A DNA stretch of 64,000 nt, taken from the NCBI RefSeq assembly GCF_003991195.1, contig NZ_RCWL01000012.1, forward strand, positions 32,270 to 96,269, written 5' to 3'. The stretch comes from Gynurincola endophyticus (GTDB lineage Bacteria > Bacteroidota > Bacteroidia > Chitinophagales > Chitinophagaceae). Both the position numbers and the translations under genes were made by a program. The notes under the pieces are model-generated. The model was not told the DNA's origin. It ran no database searches and saw only the letters and a list, made by a program, of their open reading frames with translations. Below are positions 33,314 through 42,840 of this stretch, piece by piece (the stretch's first letter is position 1; each line of letters opens with the position of its first letter).

Positions 33314-35239
33314 TTATTGCGTATTTATTGGTAATTGAATGGTAATGCCGGTTCCGTGATCTAATGAACTCTTTATAGAAAAAACACCCTTTAACTCTTC
33401 CGTGTTTTGTCGCATATTATCTAATCCAAACCCCTGATAAGCAGCAATATTGTCAAAACCACGACCATCATCCAGAATATTGATTTTCATATTTGCATTA
33501 TCTGCTTTGATCGATATCCGGATATTACCTGCACCGGAATGTTTCAAACTGTTATTAACAGCTTCCTGAATAATACGAAAAATCAATGTAGCCTGTTTAG
33601 AAGACAACACCAGTGTTTCATCTGCAATATCGATATCCACCTCAACTTTTTTTATTTTCCGATAGTATTCTCTTAACTTAACCAACCACTCGTCTAACCT
33701 TACAGAAGGTTTGTTGATCAGCCATACAGTTCTTCTTAATTCTGTAATGGTATCGTTTACCAGATTTTTCACATCCTGCCATTCGGCATTTTCTGGAGCT
33801 GATTCATCTATAGAAGTTTGAATAAAAGTAAGGTTTGCTCCAATATTATCATGCAGGTCTTTAGAAATCCGTAAGCGATCGTTCTGAAGAGTATTTCTGG
33901 CTTCCAGTTGTAACAGTTCAGTTTGCATGGCTGCTTCTTGTTTTAACTTTTCTTCTTTTGCTTTTCTTGTCCGGTAAAACTGCCATAGTATTACCAGCGT
34001 TCCGGCTACTAATAATGCAGCAATGAATAAATAAAGATTTCTTTGATTAATTCCCAACTGCTGAATTTTGTTTTGTTGCGTAAGTAAAGCAATTTCCTGC
34101 TCTTTTTTTTCTGTTTCATACTGAACCGTCAATTCAGCTATTACATCTGCCTGCTGCGTCTTACGAACCGAATCACGGAAAATTGTATATTCCCTGAGAT
34201 AACGATAGGCTGAGTCATACTGTCCGAAATAACTATATTGATTCGATAGTGACTCAAGCGCTTCGTAATGTTGTTTATTATTACCGATAGCAATAGATAT
34301 ATTTAATGCTTTTTCAATCCAGTAAACCGCTTCTTTCTTATTGTTCATTTTTCCATACACTTCACCCAAATAGTTATAGGTGTAAGCAATTTCTACTTTT
34401 TCATTCAGCCGTTCTCTGATCTCTATTGATTTTTTCAGATAGTCAATCGCTTGCGGTAGATTTTGATTCATTTGTAAATAAGTAGCTCCTAAATCGTTAT
34501 AAACAAAAGCTTCATCCCGCTCATCATTCAGCTCCTTCGCCATAATCAGTGCCTGTTGGTGCGACTGTATTGCTTCATTGTATTTTCGCTGGCGCATATA
34601 TACAATACCTTTGTTGGTATAGGTTCTCTGGATACGGTTTTTATCATTTGCAGCCTGAGCGATAGCCAGTGCTTTATTATAATATTCCAGGGCCTTGTCA
34701 TACTCTTCCCTGCCCACATGCATAATACCTAGTGAAGTATTAAAAGTAGCTTCCATACGCCGGCTACCGGCTTCTTCTGCCACGCGTAAACCTTTAAAAT
34801 AAGTTTCCATCGCTTCTTTATCCCTCTTCTTCCGTCTGTAATAATTGCCTTCAAAAAACAATACCATCGCAAGCTCATTACTTGCCGGTTTCACAGGAAT
34901 GTATTGAGCTGCTTTTTGTGCATGTTGTTTCATTGCTTCCAGATCACCCTGGCCTTCTGATAGCAGCGACAAAATAATATGGCCCTTAGCTTTTCCAACA
35001 TTATAATTCACTTTTTCGGAGAGAAGCATAATGGAATCAGATACTTGTTGAAAAAAAGTATGGTCCTGACGATAGTACTGATAACTCAATTGATAAAGGC
35101 TGTCAATTTTAGATTGCGGAGGCCAATCTGATTGCAGTATTTCACCAGCATGTTTCTTAAATTCCTGTGCAAACAACGAGTTGCCTGTCAACAAAGAAAA
35201 TATCCATAAAAGGAACTGTACAACAAAGTGCCTTATCAT
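33314..35239 (-). CDS. TPR-containing sensor histidine kinase (HisKA_3 type)
   Basis: This 641-residue protein has a signal-like N-terminus (HFVVQFLLWIFSLLTGNSLF) and a long periplasmic TPR array (about 60-370) with clear units such as KALEYYNKALAIAQAANDKN and AIQSHQQALIMAKELNDERD. A coiled coil, a membrane helix (LYLFIAALLVAGTLVILWQF, about residue 400), and the kinase core follow: RLRISKDLHDNIGANLTFIQ with the phospho-acceptor His and IIQEAVNNSLKHSGAGNIRI as N-box. It is coupled to the response regulator at 32592-33245 and closely parallels the kinase at 24364-26370. Confidence 0.93.
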   Translation of the reverse strand: MIRHFVVQFLLWIFSLLTGNSLFAQEFKKHAGEILQSDWPPQSKIDSLYQLSYQYYRQDHTFFQQVSDSIMLLSEKVNYNVGKAKGHIILSLLSEGQGDLEAMKQHAQKAAQYIPVKPASNELAMVLFFEGNYYRRKKRDKEAMETYFKGLRVAEEAGSRRMEATFNTSLGIMHVGREEYDKALEYYNKALAIAQAANDKNRIQRTYTNKGIVYMRQRKYNEAIQSHQQALIMAKELNDERDEAFVYNDLGATYLQMNQNLPQAIDYLKKSIEIRERLNEKVEIAYTYNYLGEVYGKMNNKKEAVYWIEKALNISIAIGNNKQHYEALESLSNQYSYFGQYDSAYRYLREYTIFRDSVRKTQQADVIAELTVQYETEKKEQEIALLTQQNKIQQLGINQRNLYLFIAALLVAGTLVILWQFYRTRKAKEEKLKQEAAMQTELLQLEARNTLQNDRLRISKDLHDNIGANLTFIQTSIDESAPENAEWQDVKNLVNDTITELRRTVWLINKPSVRLDEWLVKLREYYRKIKKVEVDIDIADETLVLSSKQATLIFRIIQEAVNNSLKHSGAGNIRISIKADNANMKINILDDGRGFDNIAAYQGFGLDNMRQNTEELKGVFSIKSSLDHGTGITIQLPINTQ

Positions 35240-35557
35240 AGTCGGTTATTAGAATACTAAAATAAAAAAATAATGAATACCGCTTAATGATAAAAATACG
35301 CAATTCATCGTATTGTACAGAAGGAGGGCTCGCCCGACCTTTATTCAGTCAAATAAACCCAAAAATTCGAAAGAATTATGAAAACAGGCTAAGAAAATAA
35401 TGGTTTTGTTACTCAGATAAACCAAAGTCAGACAGCTTTTTACTATCAAACTGAACACTCAATCGTTTATATGAAGGTTCATTGGAGTATTGATAATGAC
35501 AATTTGAACAGACCTTACTAATCAGTGAATTTATATTTTACTACTTAACATCAAATA
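35240..35557. other. Intergenic region between kinase and CHAT genes (divergent)
   Basis: These 318 bp separate two divergently read genes and must hold both promoters. On the minus strand TATTTTTA is one base off a -7 element. No exact TAnnTTTG was found on the plus strand, and no strong dyad or small ORF was seen. Confidence 0.4.
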
Positions 35558-38413
35558 GTGAAACTACTTTTTTCATTATACCTGCTACTCACCTTTAGTA
35601 GCGTGTACGGCCAGTTTCAGGAGGTATTTCCTCAACCTGCCGAGATAAACAAGCATCCTGCATGGCAGCAACTTTCCAATGCATACCAGGCCGGGCGATG
35701 GGAAGAATCATTTAATCTGGCCATTGCGCTCTCAGACAGATATCCGGAAGAGGGCAGCCTTTATGTTTATATAGGGAATACGCTCTTCCGGAATAAACAA
35801 TACTCAATGGCCTCGCAGTATTATCAGGCTGTAGTGGCATTATATCCGTTTCAACCTACTAACCTCACTTCAGCTGTATTAGGTGCCATGTACGCCAAAG
35901 ACCCACAAGTAATTACTCATACACTTCATATACTCTCATTTATACCAATGTCTGCCAACGAAAAGGCAGAAGCGGAACGTCACCTCCAGGAAATACTCAA
36001 CAATTTTACTAATTATACCGACTACTCAGGTGTTACCAGCGCCTTACAGCAGGGCTTGCAACAATATCGTCAGCACTATACAGAAAATATGACTTTCCAT
36101 GAACAATATGTTCAGCTGTTAAAAGATTTCAATGCCCAAAAAAGTAATTTTCCAAAGGAAGCTTTTATACGACTCAAATCTCATAAGAACGCAGGTAGTT
36201 ACCCAACTGTTCTGTACAATTATATATTGGGGGGTATTGCCGCTTCCTGCGTCAACGGTAAAGAAAAAACGGAGTCATTATTTCGGGAATTATTACCTGA
36301 ATTTAATGCCGTTATTGCCGAAAAACGCGAACACACCCTTTCAAAATATTATCTCTATAAACAAATGAAACGCTATGGCGATCATGTGAAAGATTATGAA
36401 GCTATTATTTTAGCATCAAAAATAATGCTGGCTGAATTGAATAGTTCAGGTATCACTCCTTCCCTTTCTTATGAAGTACTGATTAATTTAACTTACTCGT
36501 TTTTGAAAAAAAATGATATCAATCAAGCTAAAGAGTACGGACAGACTTTAGCAGCTGTTATTCCGAAAATCGTAATACAGGAAGATAAAATAAATGCTTA
36601 CAACGCTGCCGCAGTGGCTATGAGTTACATAGATAAAAACAAATCCGCTCAATTGTTTGATGAAGGAATTGCTTATGCAAAAAGAACCGGCACAAATGAT
36701 GGTGGTTTAGTACAAAACAAAGACGCGTTCATCAACCAAAAAATATCAAACGAACTTAAGAACGATGCGCAGTCATTCATCGCTGCAGAAAATCAGGGGA
36801 TATTGTTCACTGATCAGGGTAACTACAAAGAAGCGATTCCTCACTTTATCCGCTCTAAAAAAATCATTGAAACGGAAATGGCAACCGCCTCTTCTGAAAA
36901 AACAAAAGGTTTACTGGCAGATTATAATCGTGTTTGTAATTTATTGATTGGCTGTATTGCCCATGAACAAAGAGGTGAAGACCTGTTACCTGTTATTGAA
37001 GATGTGAAAGGTTACAGTCTGGCAGAAAGCACCTCAAAAAGTAAAAAGCGGGCAACTTTGAAAGAGATACAAACTGTACTACAACCGGATGAGGCGTTGA
37101 TTTACTATATTGATATTTCGAGCAACTTATACGATGGCTACTATATTCCCTTACTACTAACAAAAGATAAAGTACATTTTGGATTTTCCTTTGCAAGAAA
37201 CAGTTTACTCCCCGATCTCTACGGCGGCTTCAATGCTGAAATCGGAGCAATTGAAAAAGAGTTAGCACAAAAAGAGTTTCGTACACCTGTATACACACAG
37301 TATCAGTCGAGAGAGCAGGCACAGGGGCAAGATTTCAAACAGGGCGAATTGGGCTTACTCATTGAATGGTACCGCCGGAAACTGGCCCCTCAGCATGAAG
37401 AACTCCGTAACGGTACTTATAATCCGAACATTGCAAAGGCTGCAGGTATGGCCTTTTACAACATGTTATTGCAGATGTTTGAACCGCAGCTCGCTGGTAA
37501 AAAACACCTGATTTTCTCTTTAGACGGAGAACTGAACTACCTTCCTTTTGAAACATTATTCACTGAAGACAGACAATACCTCGTACAAAAGTATGATGTC
37601 AGCTATATTCCGAGTGGTACAGTACTGGTCAATTTACGCAACCGCAAAACAAAAACATACAGTAAACCTGTATTGGCTTTTGGTGATGCGCGCTATAGCG
37701 CAAGAACAGCCGAAGGCTACGCTTTAAAATCTCAAACCGACATTGAACGTGTTGAACTTAAAGTGAAAGAAGCAATCGCCAACGGTCAGCATCTGGATCC
37801 TGCCTTTGCCACCTTTAGCAAAACTGCTGCTACTTATCTCGAGGGTACAAAAAAAGAAGTGGAAATGATCAAAACTATTGTACCGGAGGCTGATATTTTT
37901 CTAAACGAAAAAATGACCGAAAATGAGTTTAAGCGATTGAACGCTTCCGGTGCACTGAATAATTACCGTATTATTCATCTGGCTAGCCATGCGGGTGTAC
38001 ATCCTTACGTATTCGATTTAAGCGGTATCATGTTTTCAGTTTTTCCACAACCGTTAGATGGAGAAGACGGAGAACTCGTGGTAAGTGAAGTAGCTAAACT
38101 AAAAATGGCTCCCGAACTGGTCATGCTGAGCGCCTGCCAGACAGGTTTAGGAAAACTGGTTCCGGGTGATGGTGTAGCCGGATTGAATCATGCTTTTCTC
38201 ATGGCGGGTGCGAATGCTACCATTACATCTTTATGGAATGTGAATGATTATGCTACGTCCGTATTAGTGTCCAGACTTTATCAAAAAGTTTTTCAGGATA
38301 AAAAAGACTATGTAAAAGCATTGAACGAAGTAAAAAGAGAATTTATCACCAGTGGTGACCCAATGCTTCAGCTATCATTATCATGGGCACCGTTCATTTA
38401 CACGGGAAGATAA
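35558..38413 (+). CDS. Exported CHAT-domain (caspase-like) protease with TPR-like N-terminal region
   Basis: The frame opens with GTG at 35558; a stop lies 10 bp upstream, so this is the only reasonable start. A signal peptide (KLLFSLYLLLTFSSVYGQF) is followed by TPR/helical repeats up to about residue 490, then the CHAT domain to residue 951. The catalytic pair is visible: H811 in IIHLASHAGVHPY and C860 in VMLSACQTGLGK, with the downstream DGVAGLNHAFLMAGANATIT helix and SLWNVNDYAT. CHAT proteins are clan CD proteases. The signal peptide implies action outside the cytoplasm. A MORN-repeat gene follows by 41 bp. Confidence 0.93.
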   Translation: MKLLFSLYLLLTFSSVYGQFQEVFPQPAEINKHPAWQQLSNAYQAGRWEESFNLAIALSDRYPEEGSLYVYIGNTLFRNKQYSMASQYYQAVVALYPFQPTNLTSAVLGAMYAKDPQVITHTLHILSFIPMSANEKAEAERHLQEILNNFTNYTDYSGVTSALQQGLQQYRQHYTENMTFHEQYVQLLKDFNAQKSNFPKEAFIRLKSHKNAGSYPTVLYNYILGGIAASCVNGKEKTESLFRELLPEFNAVIAEKREHTLSKYYLYKQMKRYGDHVKDYEAIILASKIMLAELNSSGITPSLSYEVLINLTYSFLKKNDINQAKEYGQTLAAVIPKIVIQEDKINAYNAAAVAMSYIDKNKSAQLFDEGIAYAKRTGTNDGGLVQNKDAFINQKISNELKNDAQSFIAAENQGILFTDQGNYKEAIPHFIRSKKIIETEMATASSEKTKGLLADYNRVCNLLIGCIAHEQRGEDLLPVIEDVKGYSLAESTSKSKKRATLKEIQTVLQPDEALIYYIDISSNLYDGYYIPLLLTKDKVHFGFSFARNSLLPDLYGGFNAEIGAIEKELAQKEFRTPVYTQYQSREQAQGQDFKQGELGLLIEWYRRKLAPQHEELRNGTYNPNIAKAAGMAFYNMLLQMFEPQLAGKKHLIFSLDGELNYLPFETLFTEDRQYLVQKYDVSYIPSGTVLVNLRNRKTKTYSKPVLAFGDARYSARTAEGYALKSQTDIERVELKVKEAIANGQHLDPAFATFSKTAATYLEGTKKEVEMIKTIVPEADIFLNEKMTENEFKRLNASGALNNYRIIHLASHAGVHPYVFDLSGIMFSVFPQPLDGEDGELVVSEVAKLKMAPELVMLSACQTGLGKLVPGDGVAGLNHAFLMAGANATITSLWNVNDYATSVLVSRLYQKVFQDKKDYVKALNEVKREFITSGDPMLQLSLSWAPFIYTGR

Positions 38414-38454
38414 ACCCACCATTATAAAATGATCTCAACAATAAATAATATAAG

Positions 38455-39168
38455 ATGAAAACAACACAAATTTTATTAGCAACGCTTGCATTCATCATAT
38501 GCTTTACGCGCGCAGAAGCACAGTGCCAGGGAGATTGCAATAACGGTTATGGTTCATTGATTTCAGGAAAAACGACTACCACCGGATTTTTCAAAAACGG
38601 TAAATTGGAGGGTTTAGGAGATGTATATGGAGAAAAGCTTTACTCGGGGCAATGGAAAGACGGAAAAAAAGAAGGTTTTGTGGTATACAAAGATGAAGAA
38701 TATATTACTTACGGACTCTTTGTGAACGACCTCAAACAAGGAGTGCATATAACTCCATTCGATGACGGCAGTATTACAATTGATATGTATGATAAAGGAG
38801 TTATGAAAACAAGTACTACCACGAGCAAATCTACTAATACCGCTTGTCCTTATGGAACTTGTGAAACCGGTACAGGCGTTAAAGTAGAAATGCTTGCAGA
38901 TAAAAATATGATTGTGTATACCGGAAACTTTGTAAATGGTGTTCTGGAAGGTGCCGGCTTTGTACTGTATTCAGGCAGCCCGAACCGCATTTACGGTACA
39001 TTCAAAGGCGGCATATCACATGGTGTTAAAGTAACGATGTATCCCACCGGAGGTATCGAACTGGCAGAAATGAAGGACGGTAAACGTCATGGAAGGCTGA
39101 TTAATATCTTCCCGGATGGAAAATCAGAAGCACACTTTTTTGAAAACGATGTATTGGTGAAAAAGTAG
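38455..39168 (+). CDS. Exported MORN-repeat protein
   Basis: This 237-residue protein has a signal peptide (ILLATLAFIICFTRAEAQC) and a Cys-rich start (CQGDCNNGYGS). MORN repeats with the GxxxxGxxxGxG pattern follow: GFFKNGKLEGLGDVYGEKLY, SGQWKDGKKEGFVVY, GNFVNGVLEGAGFVLYSG and GTFKGGISHGVKVTMYPTGG. A second CPYGTCETGTG motif (about residue 130) divides two repeat blocks. MORN repeats bind lipids or proteins. It lies 41 bp after the CHAT protease gene on the same strand and may be its partner or substrate (inference). Confidence 0.87.
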   Translation: MKTTQILLATLAFIICFTRAEAQCQGDCNNGYGSLISGKTTTTGFFKNGKLEGLGDVYGEKLYSGQWKDGKKEGFVVYKDEEYITYGLFVNDLKQGVHITPFDDGSITIDMYDKGVMKTSTTTSKSTNTACPYGTCETGTGVKVEMLADKNMIVYTGNFVNGVLEGAGFVLYSGSPNRIYGTFKGGISHGVKVTMYPTGGIELAEMKDGKRHGRLINIFPDGKSEAHFFENDVLVKK

Positions 39169-39242
39169 AAATGATGCGGACATATTTATAACAGTTTTTC
39201 GTCGGCCAGCAGCAGAGCAACACGCCAACATAGGTGCATTCC

Positions 39243-39286
39243 ACAAACCACAAAACCTCAGCAGGTGCTGAGGTTTTGTGGTTTGT
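39243..39286. terminator. Long perfect hairpin between convergent MORN and lipoprotein genes
   Basis: Perfect 21-bp arms (39243-39263 and 39266-39286) are separated by only GG. The centre reads CTCAGCA-GG-TGCTGAG, with A-rich and T-rich flanks. It most likely serves as a bidirectional terminator for the MORN gene and the convergent lipoprotein gene, though its length and tiny loop are unusual. Confidence 0.75.
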
Positions 39287-39312
39287 CATTCAAATATTCC
39301 CATTAAAAAAAA

Positions 39313-39858
39313 TTATCGATGTTGCCAGCACCATCCACCTCCCACAACTACTCTTTTACAATAACCGCCGGTTTTATTTTTAGCACCACATACAGAAGAC
39401 ACAGTACCAGAGCCGCCATTACTTCCTCCATTACCATTATTACTTCCGCTTCCCGAACCGGGATTCTGGTAAGTTCCGTAACTTCCTGTACCCTTTGATT
39501 GTTTTGTAGAAAAAACAAGATCTGCCTGATTAAACGCAAAATCTCCAAACACTACATCTTCATTCTTCAGAATATAAACATGTATACCCTGCTTATCCGA
39601 ACGGGTAGTTTTTACAGATATTTTTAAATCAAAAGTCACTTTCTCATCAAAATAATACTTCCAGCTACCTACATTATTATTTACGATCTGTAAAGTATTA
39701 GACATATCAACATAATTTATGTCACAAAAATCACAAACCACCTCATAACTAAATCTATCAGAATCCGAAGAATCATTTTTTTTACTGCAGGAACTTAATA
39801 AAATTGTCAATAGAGGAAACACAAAAAGAAATTTTTCGATGTGCTTAGCTCTTTTCAT
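39313..39858 (-). CDS. Lipoprotein with Gly/Ser/Asn linker and C-terminal Cys/His motif (DUF5763-like)
   Basis: Starting at ATG 39858, where the signal peptide begins (an ATG 27 bp upstream is less likely), the protein has about 181 residues. The lipobox ends LLSSC and is followed by SKKNDSSDSD. A beta-rich middle with C-x-x-C (DFCDIN context) precedes a Gly/Ser/Asn linker. The tail reads VCGAKNKTGGYCKRVVVGGG then WCWQHR, giving C-x8-C-x8-C-x2-H. This resembles the small DUF5763-type motif (CxAKTxxGxxCxR...CWQH) recalled from Bacteroidota; it may bind a metal. Function unknown. Confidence 0.75.
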   Translation of the reverse strand: MKRAKHIEKFLFVFPLLTILLSSCSKKNDSSDSDRFSYEVVCDFCDINYVDMSNTLQIVNNNVGSWKYYFDEKVTFDLKISVKTTRSDKQGIHVYILKNEDVVFGDFAFNQADLVFSTKQSKGTGSYGTYQNPGSGSGSNNGNGGSNGGSGTVSSVCGAKNKTGGYCKRVVVGGGWCWQHR

Positions 39859-40203
39859 CTTCTGTAGGAGGAAGCAATAAGTCATTGTAATAATTTTATT
39901 ATTTAACCGGTAATTTACAAAATAGAATCTCCAACTTATTACGAAATACCGTATCAGGTATTTTTTTGATTATTCGCAAAGGTATAAGATGGCTAAAAAA
40001 GTAATATACTATCTGTAAACCAATACATTAAAACACATCACAACATATAAAAAATAAAAAAATTCATATACCCGTCATTGTGAGAAACATTTGAGTAGTT
40101 ATTTTTAGGTATATACACTTAAAAAATTATTTTTCTCAAAAAGTGCCCTTTACTGTGATTTTTCAACCATTTTTTACACTAATAAAGAGAATTGTGATTT
40201 TCT
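39859..40203. other. AT-rich intergenic region between divergent lipoprotein and sigma-factor genes
   Basis: About 345 bp, very AT-rich, must carry both promoters. On the minus strand CTATTTTGTAAATT is close to, but one base short of, TAnnTTTG. No convincing element was found ahead of the sigma gene, which may use its own sigma factor. No small ORF or dyad stands out. Confidence 0.4.
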
Positions 40204-40695
40204 ATGGACAAAAAAAGCCGGTTTACAAAGATTATTAAAGAAAATGAAGGGCTGATCTTTAAAGTAGCAATACTTTATACCAACAGTTCTCATGACAAGG
40301 AGGACCTGTATCAGGAAATCATCTTTCAACTATGGAAGTCATTCGACACTTTCAAGGAAGAATCTAAGTTAAGCACCTGGATGTATCGTGTAGCGATGAA
40401 TACGGCTATTTACAACTTAAAAAGCGCTAAAAAGCAAATCAATACGATTGCTATCGATACCGAAACCGATCGTCTTACAGAAGCATCAGATGAATCCGAA
40501 GAACGAAGAATAAGGCTTCTATATGAAAGTATTCAGACTCTTAATTTGTTAGAAAGAGGAATTATTCTCCTTTACCTGGAAGGCAAAAGTCATCAGGAAA
40601 TAGCAGAAATTATCGGAATCACTACGACAAACGTTGGCACAAAGGTTTCGCGTATTAAAGAAAAACTAAAACTTCAAATCTCTAAAACACAATAG
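40204..40695 (+). CDS. ECF-type RNA polymerase sigma factor
   Basis: This 163-residue protein has sigma region 2 (LIFKVAILYTNSSHDKEDLY then QEIIFQLWKSFDTF and STWMYRVAMNTAIYNLKSAK) and region 4 (LNLLERGIILLYLEGKSHQE then IAEIIGITTTNVGTKVSRIK). It is a standard short ECF factor. The gene 2 bp downstream encodes a small membrane protein that could be its anti-sigma partner. Confidence 0.93.
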   Translation: MDKKSRFTKIIKENEGLIFKVAILYTNSSHDKEDLYQEIIFQLWKSFDTFKEESKLSTWMYRVAMNTAIYNLKSAKKQINTIAIDTETDRLTEASDESEERRIRLLYESIQTLNLLERGIILLYLEGKSHQEIAEIIGITTTNVGTKVSRIKEKLKLQISKTQ

Positions 40696-40697
40696 CG

Positions 40698-41291
40698 ATG
40701 GAATTGGAACAAATGAGAACTCAGTGGCAAAGTATGAACACCAGAATGAAAAATCAGGAATTAATTACTGATCAACTGATTGAAAAAATGACCCGTAATC
40801 AATATCATTCTAAAATCAACAAAATCGGATATGCTGAATATATTGGTACAATCATTTGTTACCTGGGTGCTATCTATTTAATGATTCACTTTTCTAAAAC
40901 AAATACACCCGTCATACAGGTGTTTACACTCATTGCCATTTTATTACTTCTTGTATTGCCCATTATCTCTATCTTATCTTTGGGTACACTCAAAAATGTA
41001 AATATTTCATCCGGTACTTATCTGGAAGCAATTGAAGACTTCGGAAAACGAAAACTAAAATTTCAAAAACTACAAAAACTAAACCTGTCATTAGGTTTAT
41101 TTTTACTGGTGGTGTCTGTTCCTGTACTTTCAGCAATACAAGGTAAAAACATTCATGAAATTCCATACTTCTGGTCACTGATTTTCCCCATATCCATTGC
41201 TTCCTTTCTGGCATTTGCTCTCTGGGTACTCAGATCTTACAACAAAATACTGAATGCGACGGAAAAAATGCTTTCCGACCTCCATCAATAA
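40698..41291 (+). CDS. Membrane protein, probable partner (anti-sigma-like) of the ECF sigma factor
   Basis: This 197-residue protein has a soluble N-terminal helix pair (MELEQMRTQWQSMNTRMKNQ, about 1-45). Four hydrophobic segments follow, as two pairs: IGTIICYLGAIYLMIHF / VFTLIAILLLLVLPIISIL, and LSLGLFLLVVSVPVLSAI / LIFPISIASFLAFALWVL. It starts 2 bp after the sigma gene stop. Cytoplasmic N-terminus plus membrane helices and tight coupling fit an anti-sigma role, but the classical ZAS motif (HxxxCxxC) is absent, so the call rests on context. Confidence 0.7.
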   Translation: MELEQMRTQWQSMNTRMKNQELITDQLIEKMTRNQYHSKINKIGYAEYIGTIICYLGAIYLMIHFSKTNTPVIQVFTLIAILLLLVLPIISILSLGTLKNVNISSGTYLEAIEDFGKRKLKFQKLQKLNLSLGLFLLVVSVPVLSAIQGKNIHEIPYFWSLIFPISIASFLAFALWVLRSYNKILNATEKMLSDLHQ

Positions 41292-41318
41292 AAATCTTAA
41301 ACATACATAACTTTTTGA

Positions 41319-41336
41319 TAACTGCCGATGCAGTTA
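41319..41336. repeat. Short inverted repeat between membrane-protein and hydrolase genes
   Basis: TAACTGC-CGAT-GCAGTTA has perfect 7-bp arms and a 4-nt loop, without a following T-run. It lies in the 76-bp gap ahead of the hydrolase gene and may be an RNA hairpin or an operator. Too little is visible to decide. Confidence 0.4.
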
Positions 41337-41367
41337 CGGAAATGTTATGCCCCAAACAAATTGAATC

Positions 41368-42762
41368 ATGAAAAAAATATTCGTTACAATAGGTCTTCTA
41401 TCTCTTATATTTTCCTGCTTCTCTCAGAATATTAACGGAACCTGGAATGGAAATCTTGAGGTACAGCCAGGACGAAAAATTGTATTTATTTTTACCATTT
41501 CACATATAAACGGAAAGCTGACCAGCAACGTCTCCATACCCAGCCAGGGAGTTAAAGATCTTATCACGAATGCGACCATCTTTGAAAACAATGAACTTCT
41601 GATCGATGCATCCAATTTAGGTTTTAAATATACCGGAAAATGGAATACCAGCCATCAAACTATTGAGGGTAACTTTCGGGAAGGTGTAAATTCCGTTCCA
41701 TTATTACTAACCAGAGAAGTCATCGAACAAGTAAAACTCAAAAGGCCTCAGGAACCGGTAAAACCTTATCCATACCGGGAAGAAAAAATAACTTTCAGCA
41801 ATCAAGAACACCACATCACATTAGCCGGAACATTGACTTTACCCAACTCATCCGGTAAAAAACCACCTGTAGTAATATTAATATCAGGAAGTGGCCCACA
41901 AGACAGAGACGAGTCCTTTGCAGGACATAAACCTTTTCTTGTTTTAGCAGACTTCCTCACAAGAAAAGGAATTGCTGTTCTGAGATATGATGACAGAGGT
42001 TTTGGTGAATCAACAGGTAATTTTTCAGAAGCAACAACAGCAGACTTTGCAACAGATGTAAGAAGTGCTATTGATTTTTTGAAAAAGAGAACAGATATAG
42101 ATACCCTGCAAATCGGTTTAATCGGACATAGTGAAGGTGCAATCATTGCTCCTATGGTAGCCAATCAGTCGAATAACCTGTCTTTTATTGTAATGTTGGC
42201 CGGTACCGGAATACCCGGGAAAGAAGTAAGCCTGCATCAGGCACTTGATTATAGAAACTTTAACGTAACAGACGAGCAGGCGTACGAAGCATATGTAAAA
42301 CAAGCAATAGAAATAGCCTCCTCAGTAAAAGAAGCGAGCGTCATCCGGAAAGAGTTAACCAGGTTTTATCAGCAGTCAGCATTGTTAGCATCCCTGTTAC
42401 CCTCAACAGCAGATAAAGAGGAGTTTATCAATAATCTTGTATCCACGCGAACCACTCCATGGATCAGTTATTTTTACAATTATAACCCCGCTGATGAAAT
42501 CATGAAGCTCAATATACCCGCACTTGCATTATACGGTAGTAAAGATACACAGGTTCCCCCCAAATATCATTTGCAACCTGTACAGAATGCTTTAGCAGCC
42601 AGTAATTCTCCTACACATAAAGTAGTTTTGCTGGAAGGGCTCAATCATCTGTTTCAGGAAAGTCAGACAGGGCAAATTTCAGAATACCCTCAAATTGAAC
42701 AAACCTTCTCTCCCAAAGCATTACAATTAATCGTTAACTGGATTATTGAACACACAAAATAG
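41368..42762 (+). CDS. Exported alpha/beta hydrolase with N-terminal beta-barrel-like domain
   Basis: This 464-residue protein has a signal peptide (IFVTIGLLSLIFSCFSQ). An N-terminal domain (about 20-130) starts INGTWNGNLEVQPGRKIVFI and is beta-rich. The alpha/beta hydrolase follows: an oxyanion-type VVILISGSGPQDRDESFAGH, GIAVLRYDDRGFGESTGNFS, the nucleophile elbow LIGHSEGAIIAP, then a late LYGSKDTQVPP (acid) and EGLNHLF (His). It probably acts as a periplasmic esterase or peptidase of the family known as alpha/beta hydrolase YqiA/DLH-like; substrate unknown. Confidence 0.88.
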   Translation: MKKIFVTIGLLSLIFSCFSQNINGTWNGNLEVQPGRKIVFIFTISHINGKLTSNVSIPSQGVKDLITNATIFENNELLIDASNLGFKYTGKWNTSHQTIEGNFREGVNSVPLLLTREVIEQVKLKRPQEPVKPYPYREEKITFSNQEHHITLAGTLTLPNSSGKKPPVVILISGSGPQDRDESFAGHKPFLVLADFLTRKGIAVLRYDDRGFGESTGNFSEATTADFATDVRSAIDFLKKRTDIDTLQIGLIGHSEGAIIAPMVANQSNNLSFIVMLAGTGIPGKEVSLHQALDYRNFNVTDEQAYEAYVKQAIEIASSVKEASVIRKELTRFYQQSALLASLLPSTADKEEFINNLVSTRTTPWISYFYNYNPADEIMKLNIPALALYGSKDTQVPPKYHLQPVQNALAASNSPTHKVVLLEGLNHLFQESQTGQISEYPQIEQTFSPKALQLIVNWIIEHTK

Positions 42763-42840
42763 ATGATCTATTCATTATTAAAGAAGAGATTGTATCACTA
42801 AAAAAGCACCTTAATCTTTAATTTATTTTCATGAAATTCA

